Assembly: GCF_905196875.1 (NCBI RefSeq)
Contig: NZ_CAJJWO010000045.1
Coordinates: 1 to 42,553, forward strand
Origin: an uncultured Parabacteroides sp.
GTDB taxonomy: Bacteria; Bacteroidota; Bacteroidia; Bacteroidales; Tannerellaceae
Direction: 5' to 3'
Length of the DNA: 42,553 bases
In this document: piece after piece, positions 23,429-32,176 of the stretch
How positions within the stretch are numbered: the stretch's first letter is position 1
Layout of the letters: each line of letters begins with the position of its first letter
The notes under the pieces: generated by a model
What the model was told of the DNA's origin: nothing
The model's database searches: none
Seen by the model: only the letters and a program-made list of their open reading frames with translations
Position numbers and translations under genes: made by a program

Positions 23429-25348
23429 CTATTTTAGATTCCACCATAAAGGTGTTGTCGTCAGATCGGGTCCTCCCAACAACTCTAATGCTTTCTGGTA
23501 ACCTTCCTGATTGTTGGTCTGGATATTGGCCGGATAGCGGTAGCGTTTCGGATAGAAATCCAGGCGACATTCTTTAGCGGTTGCCATCGTCAGAGGAACC
23601 TGATTCAACGGGTTGTAGTCCTTTTCAACTGCCTGATTCTCAAAGAACGGCAAACCAAGACGACGGTGATCGCTCCATGCTTCTTCTGGTAACCAGGGTA
23701 CCTGTGCGATATATTTCTGGGTGATGATCTTTGTCAACGCATCGTTATTATAAGAACCGCCACGATAGATCGAATTCTTCGGATAAGTATAGGTCATCGT
23801 CTTATTTTCTTTAGTATATGGATCTACATAATTGATAGTGTAAGGCTGTGCTTCGGTTGTATGATCGAAACTAACGGAAGTACCTACACGGTTATAATCG
23901 GTAGAAGCCAGATATTTACCGACTTCGCTTATTATGCCATGATACTGGAAGCTGGCGGTGATACCGTTTTCGTAATTCGACTTCGCTGTTCCCGGAACAG
24001 TCCACCCCTTTACTGCAGCTTCTGCCATCAGGAAATAACTTTCCCACGGACCGAAGAATACACGTTTCATCGTACTCATACGATACTGTTTAGCCATAGA
24101 AGGATAATTGTAATTCTTTCCCGTCAGTTCGCTGACCAGACCGGCCAGGTCATTCCATTCTCCGGCAACCCAGGTACCCCAGGTATATTTGGGATCGATG
24201 GAAAGCATTGGCTTGGAATTATCGCTCGGATCCATCAGGTTCACAGGTACTACGCTGTTGGCTGCACCGATATAGTCGGAATAGACTACACCATCATTCC
24301 ATCCCACCACACTGAACAGTTTCGGAGCACGCGGATCGACATACTGAGGTATACCGTCAAAATAGAATCCGGCACACGGATCGTTTGTGTTCAGCGGGAA
24401 ATGTTTATTCAGATATAATCCCATATAGGTATGAGGATCTTTCAGATGACTTTTCAAAGAGTCGGGTAACGGAAACTCAGTATTACCCAGACCGACTACC
24501 AGATTCTTGAATGTTACCGACATCGGTTGCGCATTCCATGTACGCGACATAACTCCGGTCAGGTCGCTCCATCCGTCTTTTTCCTGTACGGCAGCCATAT
24601 CGTCGAGTGTAGAGATAAAAGTCTTACTTGCCGCATCTTCAAACTCTGTCTTTGCCAGAGCCGGTGAAACGCCGGAGATACGCATGGCGAAACGCATACG
24701 CAGGGAGTTCGCATACTTCTTCCATTCATTGATATTACCGGCATAAAAAGCATCTTCGTTTGCCATATCCGACATATCGATAGATGGATCGAGAGCAGCC
24801 TCGGCCTCCTTCAATTCTTTCAGGATAAATCCATAGATCGTTTCTACGCTATCATACTCAGCCGGAACACCAGTGAAGGCTGATAAGGCAGGGATCGGTC
24901 CGAAACCGTCGGATACTTCCGAGTTGAGGTAGGCACGCCAGATACGGGCCATTTGGATGACATTCTTATAATAAGGATACTGTTCGGCTTCACCTTCAGC
25001 CACTTTCTTTTCACCCAACTCAATCGCTTTAGTGGCTTTGTTCAGCCAACTTACAGCATAAGAGTTACTCAGATAGAGCGTGATGTAGTCGTTATTATCG
25101 GTACCGATAGTAAAACCGCTTCCGCGATTGAAGCGTGAAGCACGATTCCATTCGGCAATAAAGATACGTTCGGCAATTTCCGGGTTCATCTGTGCGCCGA
25201 TAATGGAGGCATTGAGGAACCATTCGGGCTTCACCTTACTCTCTCCCACCTGGTTTGGGTCTTCGTTGATCTCCTCGAAATCGGAGCAGGAAGACAGCAA
25301 GGCAGCTATAGAGAATAGACCGGCTAATAATATATTTTTTGTATTCAT
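23429..25348 (-). CDS. SusD-like outer-membrane lipoprotein, pair 1 (639 aa)
   Basis: SusD-like proteins form the surface lid over a SusC channel and capture the nutrient. A lipoprotein signal ends at Cys21 (ALLSSC), followed by acidic SDFEEINEDPNQ as in surface-exported lipoproteins. The type seems to be SusD-like_2: KPEWFLNASIIGAQMNPEIAERIF near the N-terminus, RMRFAMRISGVSPALAKTEF in the TPR-like helices, and EEAWSDHRRLGLPFFEN near the C-terminus. Length and motifs closely match the SusD of pair 3 (37305-39224), also 639 aa, so the two are paralogues. It is 152 bp downstream of its susC; the gap holds an unusual tandem array. Substrate unknown, no glycoside hydrolase adjoining. Confidence 0.93.
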   Translation of the reverse strand: MNTKNILLAGLFSIAALLSSCSDFEEINEDPNQVGESKVKPEWFLNASIIGAQMNPEIAERIFIAEWNRASRFNRGSGFTIGTDNNDYITLYLSNSYAVSWLNKATKAIELGEKKVAEGEAEQYPYYKNVIQMARIWRAYLNSEVSDGFGPIPALSAFTGVPAEYDSVETIYGFILKELKEAEAALDPSIDMSDMANEDAFYAGNINEWKKYANSLRMRFAMRISGVSPALAKTEFEDAASKTFISTLDDMAAVQEKDGWSDLTGVMSRTWNAQPMSVTFKNLVVGLGNTEFPLPDSLKSHLKDPHTYMGLYLNKHFPLNTNDPCAGFYFDGIPQYVDPRAPKLFSVVGWNDGVVYSDYIGAANSVVPVNLMDPSDNSKPMLSIDPKYTWGTWVAGEWNDLAGLVSELTGKNYNYPSMAKQYRMSTMKRVFFGPWESYFLMAEAAVKGWTVPGTAKSNYENGITASFQYHGIISEVGKYLASTDYNRVGTSVSFDHTTEAQPYTINYVDPYTKENKTMTYTYPKNSIYRGGSYNNDALTKIITQKYIAQVPWLPEEAWSDHRRLGLPFFENQAVEKDYNPLNQVPLTMATAKECRLDFYPKRYRYPANIQTNNQEGYQKALELLGGPDLTTTPLWWNLK

Positions 25349-25396
25349 CTTACTTTATTTCTTTATTGTTATTTCTACTTATCAGCTTTAAATTTG

Positions 25397-25487
25397 TTTA
25401 CGATGTCCAAACAGCAGTGTTTATGATGTCCAAACAGGAGTGTTTGCGATATACAAACAGAAGCGTTTAGGGTGTCTAAACAAATTC
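25397..25487 (-). repeat. Four tandem 23-bp units between susC and susD of pair 1
   Basis: Units start at 25397, 25420, 25443 and 25466 (the last 22 bp). Each contains a core read on the mRNA strand as GTTT-N9-AAAC. The fifth pair of each mini-stem is A-T in the fourth unit (GTTTA/TAAAC), G-C in the third (GTTTG/CAAAC) and G-U in the first two (GTTTG/TAAAC). Base pairing is thus kept while sequence changes. The array is transcribed between susC and susD, an arrangement not present in the other two pairs, whose gaps are 32 and 21 bp. Confidence 0.8.
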
Positions 25488-25500
25488 AAAAGGAAATGTA

Positions 25501-28500
25501 TTAAAACCCTACCGTCACATTAAACGTAAACGACCGGCTGGTCGGAGCAGCTCCATTTTCAAATCCGGTTGCATTTGTATTCGTTGCCGATACTGACTCA
25601 GGGTCGATACCCGGCAGGTTGTAATGGATCATCCATACATTATTACATGTTGCCGACAGACGCAAACGCTGGAATGGTGTACTCTTTAACATTGCCCGGT
25701 TAAAATCGTATCCGAGCGTGATATTACGCAGACGGATATTTGTTGCATCATAGGTGTACATTTCCGGCAGGCCATAGTTTCCGGTCGAACCGATACGTTC
25801 CCAATAATTCTGCGGAGTCACAGCGACATTATTTTCTTTATATCCATCAGGAGTCTGAACGACTGAGTTCGGTACAACAAAGTTTTCACGGCCACCGTTC
25901 ACAACCGTTCCGGCTGCATTACCACGAGCATACAGATTGGAAGCTGTTGCCGAATAAAGATCACCACCAATGCGGAAATCGATCAGGAAACTCAGGTTGA
26001 AACCTTTGTAGGCGAAATTGTTGGTAAGACCGAGCATCCAGTCAGGACTTTGGTTACCCACTTTCGATTTACCGGTCGTGATCAGAGGAAGTCCGTCCTC
26101 CCCTACAATTTGTCTACCATAGTAAGGACTATTCTTATCTTCTACACGCTGGAAAGTCTGACCGTAAATATCACCATAGTAACTACCCTGCACGGCTACG
26201 ATCTGGATCGCATCGAGTGTTTTGATGTCATACAGGCTGACACCCGGATAAAGGTCGATGATTTTATTACGGTTCAGGGAGAATTGTGCTGTTGCATTCC
26301 AGCTCAGTCCTTTCGGATTGTCTAGTATCGAACCGTTCAGAGAAACTTCAACCCCTTCATTCTGAATATTACCGGCATTCACTTTACGGGAACTATAACC
26401 GGAGAATGGGTCCATCGGCAGGTTCAATAACTGACGGGTAGCATTAGTCTTATACCAGGCTACATCCAAACCTAAACGATTATTGAAGAAACGTACATCG
26501 AAACCGGCTTCCCAAGACTTGATCAACTCACTACGAACACTCGAGTCGAACAACACATTTCCCGGAGCGGCTGTCGTATTACCGTTTTCATCTTTTCCAA
26601 CCGTAAAGTTATTGTATAACTGGTACGGATCAAGGTCGTTACCAACTTCTGCATAAGAAGCTCTTACCTTGGCAAAGGTAAACCATTCGGGCATCGAACT
26701 TCCTATTTTAGGAAGCATATCGGAGATCACTGCCGACAAACTTACTGAAGGATAAAAATAAGAACGGTTGGCTTTCGACATGGTAGACGACCAGTCGTTA
26801 CGGGCCGTTACATCCAGGAACAGATAACCATCCCAGTTCAACTGCAATGACCCGTAAAGAGAATTCATCTTACGGCGGATCAACTCGGAAGTAACGGTCG
26901 GTTTATTTATACCATTGTTCAGGGAGAAAAGGTTCGGAACAAGCAATTCGCCTGCCGAAGCATTCATCTTCGTACGTTTCTGCATCATCAGGTTACCACC
27001 GAAAGTAACGAAACCACCCAAGCGATCCAGGAGGTTATCCTTACGGGCTGTAGCCAGGAAGCTGTAATTGTTTTCGTAGAACGTTTCAGAACCTTCATTA
27101 TACAAACCACGGGGAGATGTGTTACCTCCAGCGTACACTTTTTCGTTCTTGGTAGTAGTATAATAGTCGGTACCGCCGCGGAGTTCGATATCGAACCAAT
27201 TGGTCGGTGCATATTTCAAAGCAATGTTGCCCAATAAACGATTACGGGTATCGTTGTTTTGTCTGTATTTAGTTACCCAGTACGGGTTTTCCTGTGGATT
27301 CTTGGAAGCATCCCACCAGATCATATTGCCTTCTTCGTCGACACTGTTCTTAAACTCTTTCACATTCAACGAACGTGGCAGGTTATAGATTGTGTTAAAA
27401 GCATTCGATGGATTGACACCCTGGATCGGACGATTGTGAGCATTCATATTAATGTAGTTCACCTTGGCATCGATTTTCCACTTCTCGGCTTCATCCAGGA
27501 AAGTGGTTGCACGCATAGTGATATTGGTCTTGTTCAGCTTCGACTCGGGAGTGATACCGGCATCATCCGAACGGTTGATAGAGGTAAAGACGGAAGTCCC
27601 TTTTATATTCTGCTGAAAGCTAACGCCTTCGTTGAAGGAAGTACCGGTACGGAAAAAGGCATCAATATTATCGTAGGTCTGCAAAGGAACTTGACGGCCC
27701 AGCCAGTCGGTGACCATCTGTCCTTCTGCTTTCGGTCCCCAGCTAAGACGCGACTGGTTATCGTATGCACCGACCGAACCTTGACCGAAGTCGTTCTGCA
27801 AATGAGGTTTCAGAAAAATCGACTCGGTAGTGATACCGGCATTTACCGTAATTCCCAAGCCTTCATTCTTCTTTCCAGACTTGGTAGTGATCAGGATCAC
27901 ACCATTACCGGCACGCGATCCATACAGGGCGGCAGCCGAAGCTCCCTTTAATACCGTCATTGACTCAATATCTTCGGGGTTGATATCCGAGAGTCCGTTC
28001 CCCATATCGGCACCGGAGTTACCCCATACATCATCTACCCCACCGGTGAAGTTATCCATCGGCGTACCGTCTACTACGATAAGTGGCTGGTTACTACCTG
28101 TCAGGGAGCTGTTACCACGAAGCACGATCTTGGATGATCCTCCTACCCCGTTACTGGAACGGACAATCTGCAAACCGGAAACTTTACCTGAAAGGGAGTT
28201 TGCGAGGTTAGGTTCGCGAGAGGACAATAGTTCGTCACCTTTCAACTCCTGCATAGCATAACCTAATGCTTTCTTGTCGCGCTTCATACCTAATGCCGTA
28301 ACGACAACCTCATCCAGTTTCTGCGCATCTTCCTGCATTTTTACATTCAGAGTGGTCTGTCCGGTGTAAGGAATATCTTGTGTGGCAAAACCAATAAAAG
28401 AGATTTGGATAATGTCTCCCTTCTTTACGCCCTCGAGAGTGAAGTGACCGTCCATATCGGTCATCGTACCGTTAGTGGTTCCTTTTATTACAACAGAAGC

Positions 28501-28668
28501 CCCTGCTACGGGTCCGAACTCATCTTCAACTACTCCCGTAACTTTCGTATCCTGTTGGGAAATGTCAATAGCAGGATTCCCGGCCTCCGGATTAGCATAG
28601 GCGTTTCCGGTGAAACCCAACGCCCCCGCGAGCAGAATCATGCTGACAGATTTGAATCTTTTCAACAT
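25501..28668 (-). CDS. SusC-like TonB-dependent outer-membrane transporter, pair 1 (1055 aa)
   Basis: SusC proteins are TonB-driven outer-membrane channels closed by SusD. The signal peptide ends near AYA-N (residue 26). A carboxypeptidase-regulatory-like domain (about 40-120) includes VTGVVEDEFGPVAGASVVIK. The TonB-box-like DEVVVTA is followed by the plug (LSGKVSGLQIVRSS, LIVVDGTPMDNFTGG, LKGASAAALYGSRAGNGVILITTKSG), then a long beta-barrel ending in the aromatic strand FTFNVTVGF. There is no N-terminal STN domain, so direct ECF-sigma signalling through this protein is unlikely. It is closely similar throughout to the SusC of pair 3. A conserved hairpin lies just ahead of its start codon. 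Substrate unknown; no enzymes are linked. Confidence 0.96.
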   Translation of the reverse strand: MLKRFKSVSMILLAGALGFTGNAYANPEAGNPAIDISQQDTKVTGVVEDEFGPVAGASVVIKGTTNGTMTDMDGHFTLEGVKKGDIIQISFIGFATQDIPYTGQTTLNVKMQEDAQKLDEVVVTALGMKRDKKALGYAMQELKGDELLSSREPNLANSLSGKVSGLQIVRSSNGVGGSSKIVLRGNSSLTGSNQPLIVVDGTPMDNFTGGVDDVWGNSGADMGNGLSDINPEDIESMTVLKGASAAALYGSRAGNGVILITTKSGKKNEGLGITVNAGITTESIFLKPHLQNDFGQGSVGAYDNQSRLSWGPKAEGQMVTDWLGRQVPLQTYDNIDAFFRTGTSFNEGVSFQQNIKGTSVFTSINRSDDAGITPESKLNKTNITMRATTFLDEAEKWKIDAKVNYINMNAHNRPIQGVNPSNAFNTIYNLPRSLNVKEFKNSVDEEGNMIWWDASKNPQENPYWVTKYRQNNDTRNRLLGNIALKYAPTNWFDIELRGGTDYYTTTKNEKVYAGGNTSPRGLYNEGSETFYENNYSFLATARKDNLLDRLGGFVTFGGNLMMQKRTKMNASAGELLVPNLFSLNNGINKPTVTSELIRRKMNSLYGSLQLNWDGYLFLDVTARNDWSSTMSKANRSYFYPSVSLSAVISDMLPKIGSSMPEWFTFAKVRASYAEVGNDLDPYQLYNNFTVGKDENGNTTAAPGNVLFDSSVRSELIKSWEAGFDVRFFNNRLGLDVAWYKTNATRQLLNLPMDPFSGYSSRKVNAGNIQNEGVEVSLNGSILDNPKGLSWNATAQFSLNRNKIIDLYPGVSLYDIKTLDAIQIVAVQGSYYGDIYGQTFQRVEDKNSPYYGRQIVGEDGLPLITTGKSKVGNQSPDWMLGLTNNFAYKGFNLSFLIDFRIGGDLYSATASNLYARGNAAGTVVNGGRENFVVPNSVVQTPDGYKENNVAVTPQNYWERIGSTGNYGLPEMYTYDATNIRLRNITLGYDFNRAMLKSTPFQRLRLSATCNNVWMIHYNLPGIDPESVSATNTNATGFENGAAPTSRSFTFNVTVGF

Positions 28669-28691
28669 ACTGATGTTTTTTGTTTAATTTA

Positions 28692-28732
28692 TTAGACAAA
28701 TGTGTTTGGCGTAAACCAACGTCATTTGCTAA
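28692..28732 (-). promoter_or_regulatory. Leader hairpin of susC pair 1, loop with GGCG
   Basis: TTAG-A-CAAATG (28692-28702) pairs with CATTTG-CTAA (28723-28732): ten pairs with one bulged base. The loop includes TTTGGCG (28705-28711). Similar hairpins with different stem sequence precede the other two susC genes. A weak -7-like box (minus TAATCTTG, 28761-28768) lies further upstream. Confidence 0.65.
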
Positions 28733-28927
28733 TTGAAACAGAAAAAAACAGGAGTTGTTGCAAGATTAACACTGTAAAAAAAAAACAATGTGTCTTATCA
28801 GATATTTATAGAATAAACAGAAAGGAAATAATTCAGGGGATATAGAACTAGCAGTTCACACATCCCCTGCTTATTACAATAATATTTTTTTAGATATACT
28901 TACAAATAGAAAAGAAAAGATACATAC
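28733..28927. other. Intergenic region upstream of susC pair 1
   Basis: About 195 bp, A/T-rich, with a run of ten A at 28776-28785 and a weak minus-strand -7 candidate. No gene or further structure is seen. Confidence 0.5.
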
Positions 28928-29354
28928 TTATAAACCCATACAATAATTTGTCAATTCAATTACCTGTTGCAGATTTTTCATATTAACATTATGTTCTTTT
29001 ATATACTTCTTTATCAACTCTTCTTTACCAGGAAAAAGTTTCAACAAAGATTTTTCATTACGAAATTTAACAGGCTTGTTATCATGGAAAAGCCAATAAT
29101 CATTCTCGTTGATATTTTCCATTATATCCGGATTTTCTACTTTATAATAATTTTTGTTATAATAACCGGTATTGATTGAAGTAGTTGTCGTACTTTGATT
29201 TGCATACCCATAAGCTCCGGTTCTTCCTTTATAAAGTTCCCTCAGCAACCAGTTAACATAAAGATTCCCATTAGGCATTTCTATTACCTCCAGAAAGCTA
29301 CGATTGTAAGGAATGAATTTATGTGAATTTAAGTAAACGCATACTACTATTGAT
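28928..29354 (-). pseudogene. Truncated copy of the neighbouring small secreted protein
   Basis: The longest ATG-started frame is 116 codons (29278-28928), but homology to the 29530-30174 gene continues upstream without a start. The codons before that ATG read KFIPYNRSFLEVIEMPNG, against KFIPTGSRENFYEILQIPNG in the neighbour. The frame is closed by a stop near 29355. Both proteins share NWLL, KSLLKLFPGKE and a final NYC-GL. The signal peptide and first 85 or so residues are missing here, so this is most likely a 5'-truncated duplicate. A GGAGG 8 nt before the internal ATG might still allow translation of a cytosolic fragment. No function is recognised. Confidence 0.6.
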
Positions 29355-29529
29355 TAGCCGACTTAAAAGGGAAGGAATGTTGCCGACTTGATTTACTTAT
29401 ATATAGAGTTAGGTTGGCAAAGAAGAAGTATTTAGAGAAAAAGCGGTGTGTCAAATACTATTACTGAATGCAGATGCTGCAGAATACGCAAAATATTGCA
29501 GACCTATTTTTGACACACCACCTTCTCTT
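29355..29529. other. Gap between truncated copy and secreted protein gene
   Basis: It contains the long hairpin at 29445-29519. The remaining about 90 bp (29355-29444) show no recognisable remnant of the missing N-terminal coding part. Confidence 0.5.
29445..29519 (-). terminator. 75-nt hairpin with 11-bp perfect ends, GGTGTGTCAAA / TTTGACACACC
   Basis: GGTGTGTCAAA (29445-29455) and TTTGACACACC (29509-29519) are exact inverse copies, 10 bp after the stop of the secreted-protein gene. On the minus strand the second arm is followed by GCTTTTTCTC. It probably ends that transcript. The long 53-nt interior is unusual for a simple terminator, and the element may be a dispersed palindromic repeat. 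Confidence 0.6.
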
Positions 29530-30174
29530 TTATAACCCCAGGCAATAATTGACTAGTGTGATGACATCTTTCGCATTCTTCATGTCTGTTTTCGTTTCTT
29601 TAATATAAGTTTCGATGAGGTTCTCTTTGCCAGGAAAGAGCTTTAATAACGACTTTTTATTTTTGAACTTGAAAGGGGTGCCATCACGGAAAATACAATA
29701 TTCATTCTGATTGGCGAGTTTATAAACTTCAGTGTATTGATTTTCGTAAACACCGTAATTCAACTGGTTTGTGTTTAAACTTTCCACTTTAGCCTGTTGG
29801 GTTACGCCGAAAGCATTTTTATATCCCTGGGAAGCATTCTTCAACAACCAGTTAATACCGATAGTGCCATTCGGTATCTGAAGTATCTCATAGAAATTTT
29901 CCCTGGAACCGGTCGGAATGAATTTGGCATTCCCAATATAAACCGTGTCAACCTGGGCTATGTTTGTAAGGAGCATTTCTTCCGAACCGTTTTTGAACAT
30001 CATCTTCTGATTGCCGGCATCATAGTTCAGCTCCGCCGGTGTCTTCGAGTTGTTCTTCATTAACACGACACCTTTCGAGTAATCTTCGAAAAGCATCTGA
30101 CGCTTCTTTTGTGCATTAGCACTACCTAGAGTAGCTATACAGCACAGGATGGTAATTAAAAGGTATGTTCTCAT
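29530..30174 (-). CDS. Small secreted protein of unknown function
   Basis: The start at 30174 (MRTYLLITILCCIATLGSANA) is preferred over 30213, because it places a normal signal peptide at the N-terminus; the earlier start adds 13 residues ahead of it. Mature protein is about 195 residues. Visible segments: LFEDYSKGVVLMKNNSKTPAELNYD, LLTNIAQVDTVYIGNAKFIP, INWLLKNASQGYKN and a conserved C-terminal part KSLLKLFPGKENLIETYIK..NYCLGL. No catalytic motif is recognised. It lies downstream of the pair 2 susD, after a strong hairpin, and a truncated copy follows. A role as an accessory of the SusCD systems is possible but only by location. Confidence 0.75.
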   Translation of the reverse strand: MRTYLLITILCCIATLGSANAQKKRQMLFEDYSKGVVLMKNNSKTPAELNYDAGNQKMMFKNGSEEMLLTNIAQVDTVYIGNAKFIPTGSRENFYEILQIPNGTIGINWLLKNASQGYKNAFGVTQQAKVESLNTNQLNYGVYENQYTEVYKLANQNEYCIFRDGTPFKFKNKKSLLKLFPGKENLIETYIKETKTDMKNAKDVITLVNYCLGL

Positions 30175-30190
30175 TGCAGTAGAATGTGGG

Positions 30191-30222
30191 AAAGAGTAGT
30201 TGCTTTTTTGCAACTACTCTTT
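30191..30222 (-). terminator. 13-bp hairpin downstream of susD pair 2
   Basis: AAAGAGTAGTTGC and GCAACTACTCTTT pair perfectly around six T. It ends about 16 bp before the start codon of the secreted-protein gene at 30174. Either this ends the susCD transcript, or read-through is controlled here. Confidence 0.7.
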
Positions 30223-30242
30223 TAGGTTATTATTAAAACAAA

Positions 30243-32144
30243 TTAATTCTTCGGTCCTTCCCCCCATTGCGGAGCACCCTGATCCTGCCAGGTACGTTCT
30301 GAGTTCAGGATAGCTGTATTGGCATCGCCGGCACCAGTAATGGTATAGCCCTGTGCTGCATAAGCATCCCTTTGAATCTGATACAGCTGGCTCGTTTCAT
30401 TAGGTACACCTGTCTGGAAACGACGCGGGAAGTTAGTTACAGGAATAGCACTGTAATTCTCACGGCTGATCAATTGTGAGTTGAATTTAGGCAAACCGGA
30501 ACGACGAGCTGTTACAAACTGGTCGTAAGGATACATGATGAAATGTATCATTTGCTGTAAATAGACTTTTTCCAATTGGTCGCTGATAGAACCGGTCAGG
30601 TTGTAATCGGGAGATGCCAACATCTCATCGATTTCTCCATCTTTCAGTTCGATAGAAACTTCATTCGGATCATAATCGTAAGTAGTTCCGTAATAAGGGA
30701 TCTGATTTAATCCGGCTGTTTTATCATATTCCTGAACAGAAAGTCTTATACCTTTTTTGAAATAATCTTCTGCCGTACCTGGTAAATTAGCTCCTAACAG
30801 CTTGAACTCTGCCAGATACAGGTTTACTTCACTACCACCCAGATACATTCCATACCAGGGACGGTTTTCTGTTCTAGTGATTACCGGACCTCCCGGAACT
30901 GTCGGCAGGGTAAAGGTGTAATAACGTCCGATCACCATCATGTGTTGATACAAAGAGTACGGACGATATGATTTTGCACTCTGACCGTTTTCATCGGTAA
31001 TCAGATAGCGGTTACTATAATCAAACCATTCACCATAGACAGCCGAATTATTGGCCGCATTATATTCAACCGGAAGACCTTCATAACGTACCCAAGGTTC
31101 GCCTAATCCTTTCCATCTTACAAACGTTTTCTTTCCGCTGGCATCTGTAGTGTATTCAACGTTTTCTTCAATATAAGAAGGAATAGCTTTCCCCTGATTG
31201 TAGAATTCTTGAATGATTGTCGAGTTCCAATCGTTTTTCCGGTAACAGAAACGAACGCGCGGGTCCTTGTTTTTAAGCATGAAGTCTACTACGCGCTGGC
31301 TGGATGCTCTTCCATCCATAAAACCATTACTCCAGTGATAGATATAATCATCACTACTTGAGTTTACAACACTCTTATTAAACAACATAGCCTCTTCCAG
31401 CGAATCGATATAACCGCAGGAAGCATTTGCTACTTCCGAAGCGATTGTCAGCGCTTTTGCTTTATCTTGATGTATCAGACGGGCAGCAATTCTTAGTTTC
31501 AAAGAGTTTGCCATTTTAGCCCACTTTGTCAAGTCGCCTCTGTAAACGATATCCTGATTGCTTGTGAAAATCTGATCGGTAGCCGTAGTAAATGTCGTGA
31601 TAGCGGCATTCAACTGACTTAACCACAGGTCGTACAAATCAGCAATTCTGTCGTAAGCCGGAGTCAACGTACCACCATGCAGAGCATTACCGGCTTCCGT
31701 AAACTGGATATCACCATTGATATCGCTACTTGAAATAGCAAGATAAGCAGTGAGAACATCCACACAAGCAGCAGTTGCAGCATGTTTGGCTGACTCTTCT
31801 TCACTCATGTTCGAGCGCAGATAGGTGATTTCGTGTGCCAGTTTTAATGTATTCACATAGTTTACACCACCTGTAACAGTCGTCAATGCGGTACTTTCAA
31901 CAAAGCTACCTGTAGGTACAGCCATCTGGCTCCATGCGGTCAACATAGGGGCATCATAGAACCAAAATGTATAATCGAAAGGATCGAAATCCATAACAGC
32001 TTTTGCAAATAAATAGGATGGCTCGGCCTTCGTTACTTGCGAAGGGCTGGAGTTGATATCCGCGAAATCGTCACGGCATCCGGTGGTGCACAATAAGGCT
32101 ACACCCAATCCGAATCCCATTAATATATTATGATAATTGTTCAT
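30243..32144 (-). CDS. SusD-like outer-membrane lipoprotein, pair 2 (633 aa)
   Basis: The lipoprotein signal ends at Cys23 (ALLCTTGC), followed by acidic RDDFADINSSPSQ. The SusD-like helical framework is visible in EPSYLFAKAVMDFDP, WAKMANSLKLRIAARLIHQDKAKAL and, near the C-terminus, YDQFVTARRSGLPKFNSQLI and FPRRFQTGVPNE. It differs clearly from the other two SusD proteins of the window, so pair 2 probably takes a different ligand. The start is 32 bp after the stop of its susC, so the two are co-transcribed. The gene is followed by a strong hairpin. Confidence 0.92.
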   Translation of the reverse strand: MNNYHNILMGFGLGVALLCTTGCRDDFADINSSPSQVTKAEPSYLFAKAVMDFDPFDYTFWFYDAPMLTAWSQMAVPTGSFVESTALTTVTGGVNYVNTLKLAHEITYLRSNMSEEESAKHAATAACVDVLTAYLAISSSDINGDIQFTEAGNALHGGTLTPAYDRIADLYDLWLSQLNAAITTFTTATDQIFTSNQDIVYRGDLTKWAKMANSLKLRIAARLIHQDKAKALTIASEVANASCGYIDSLEEAMLFNKSVVNSSSDDYIYHWSNGFMDGRASSQRVVDFMLKNKDPRVRFCYRKNDWNSTIIQEFYNQGKAIPSYIEENVEYTTDASGKKTFVRWKGLGEPWVRYEGLPVEYNAANNSAVYGEWFDYSNRYLITDENGQSAKSYRPYSLYQHMMVIGRYYTFTLPTVPGGPVITRTENRPWYGMYLGGSEVNLYLAEFKLLGANLPGTAEDYFKKGIRLSVQEYDKTAGLNQIPYYGTTYDYDPNEVSIELKDGEIDEMLASPDYNLTGSISDQLEKVYLQQMIHFIMYPYDQFVTARRSGLPKFNSQLISRENYSAIPVTNFPRRFQTGVPNETSQLYQIQRDAYAAQGYTITGAGDANTAILNSERTWQDQGAPQWGEGPKN

Positions 32145-32176
32145 GTCTTAATTAATTAAAAGTTTCTTTTTCAGGT

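Noticed and set aside
25397..25487. Tandem 23-bp units as a CRISPR array
   Set aside because: The units are directly adjacent with no spacers, diverge from each other, and no cas genes are present.
27259..27951. Long plus-strand frame opposite susC pair 1 (and similar frames opposite other genes, such as 1192-1683 and 23861-24418)
   Set aside because: They lie entirely antisense to well-supported genes, have low-complexity or unlikely composition and no family features; they follow from codon bias of the real gene.
30175..30213. Earlier ATG at 30213 for the secreted protein
   Set aside because: It adds 13 residues before a normal signal peptide and runs into the hairpin at 30191-30222.
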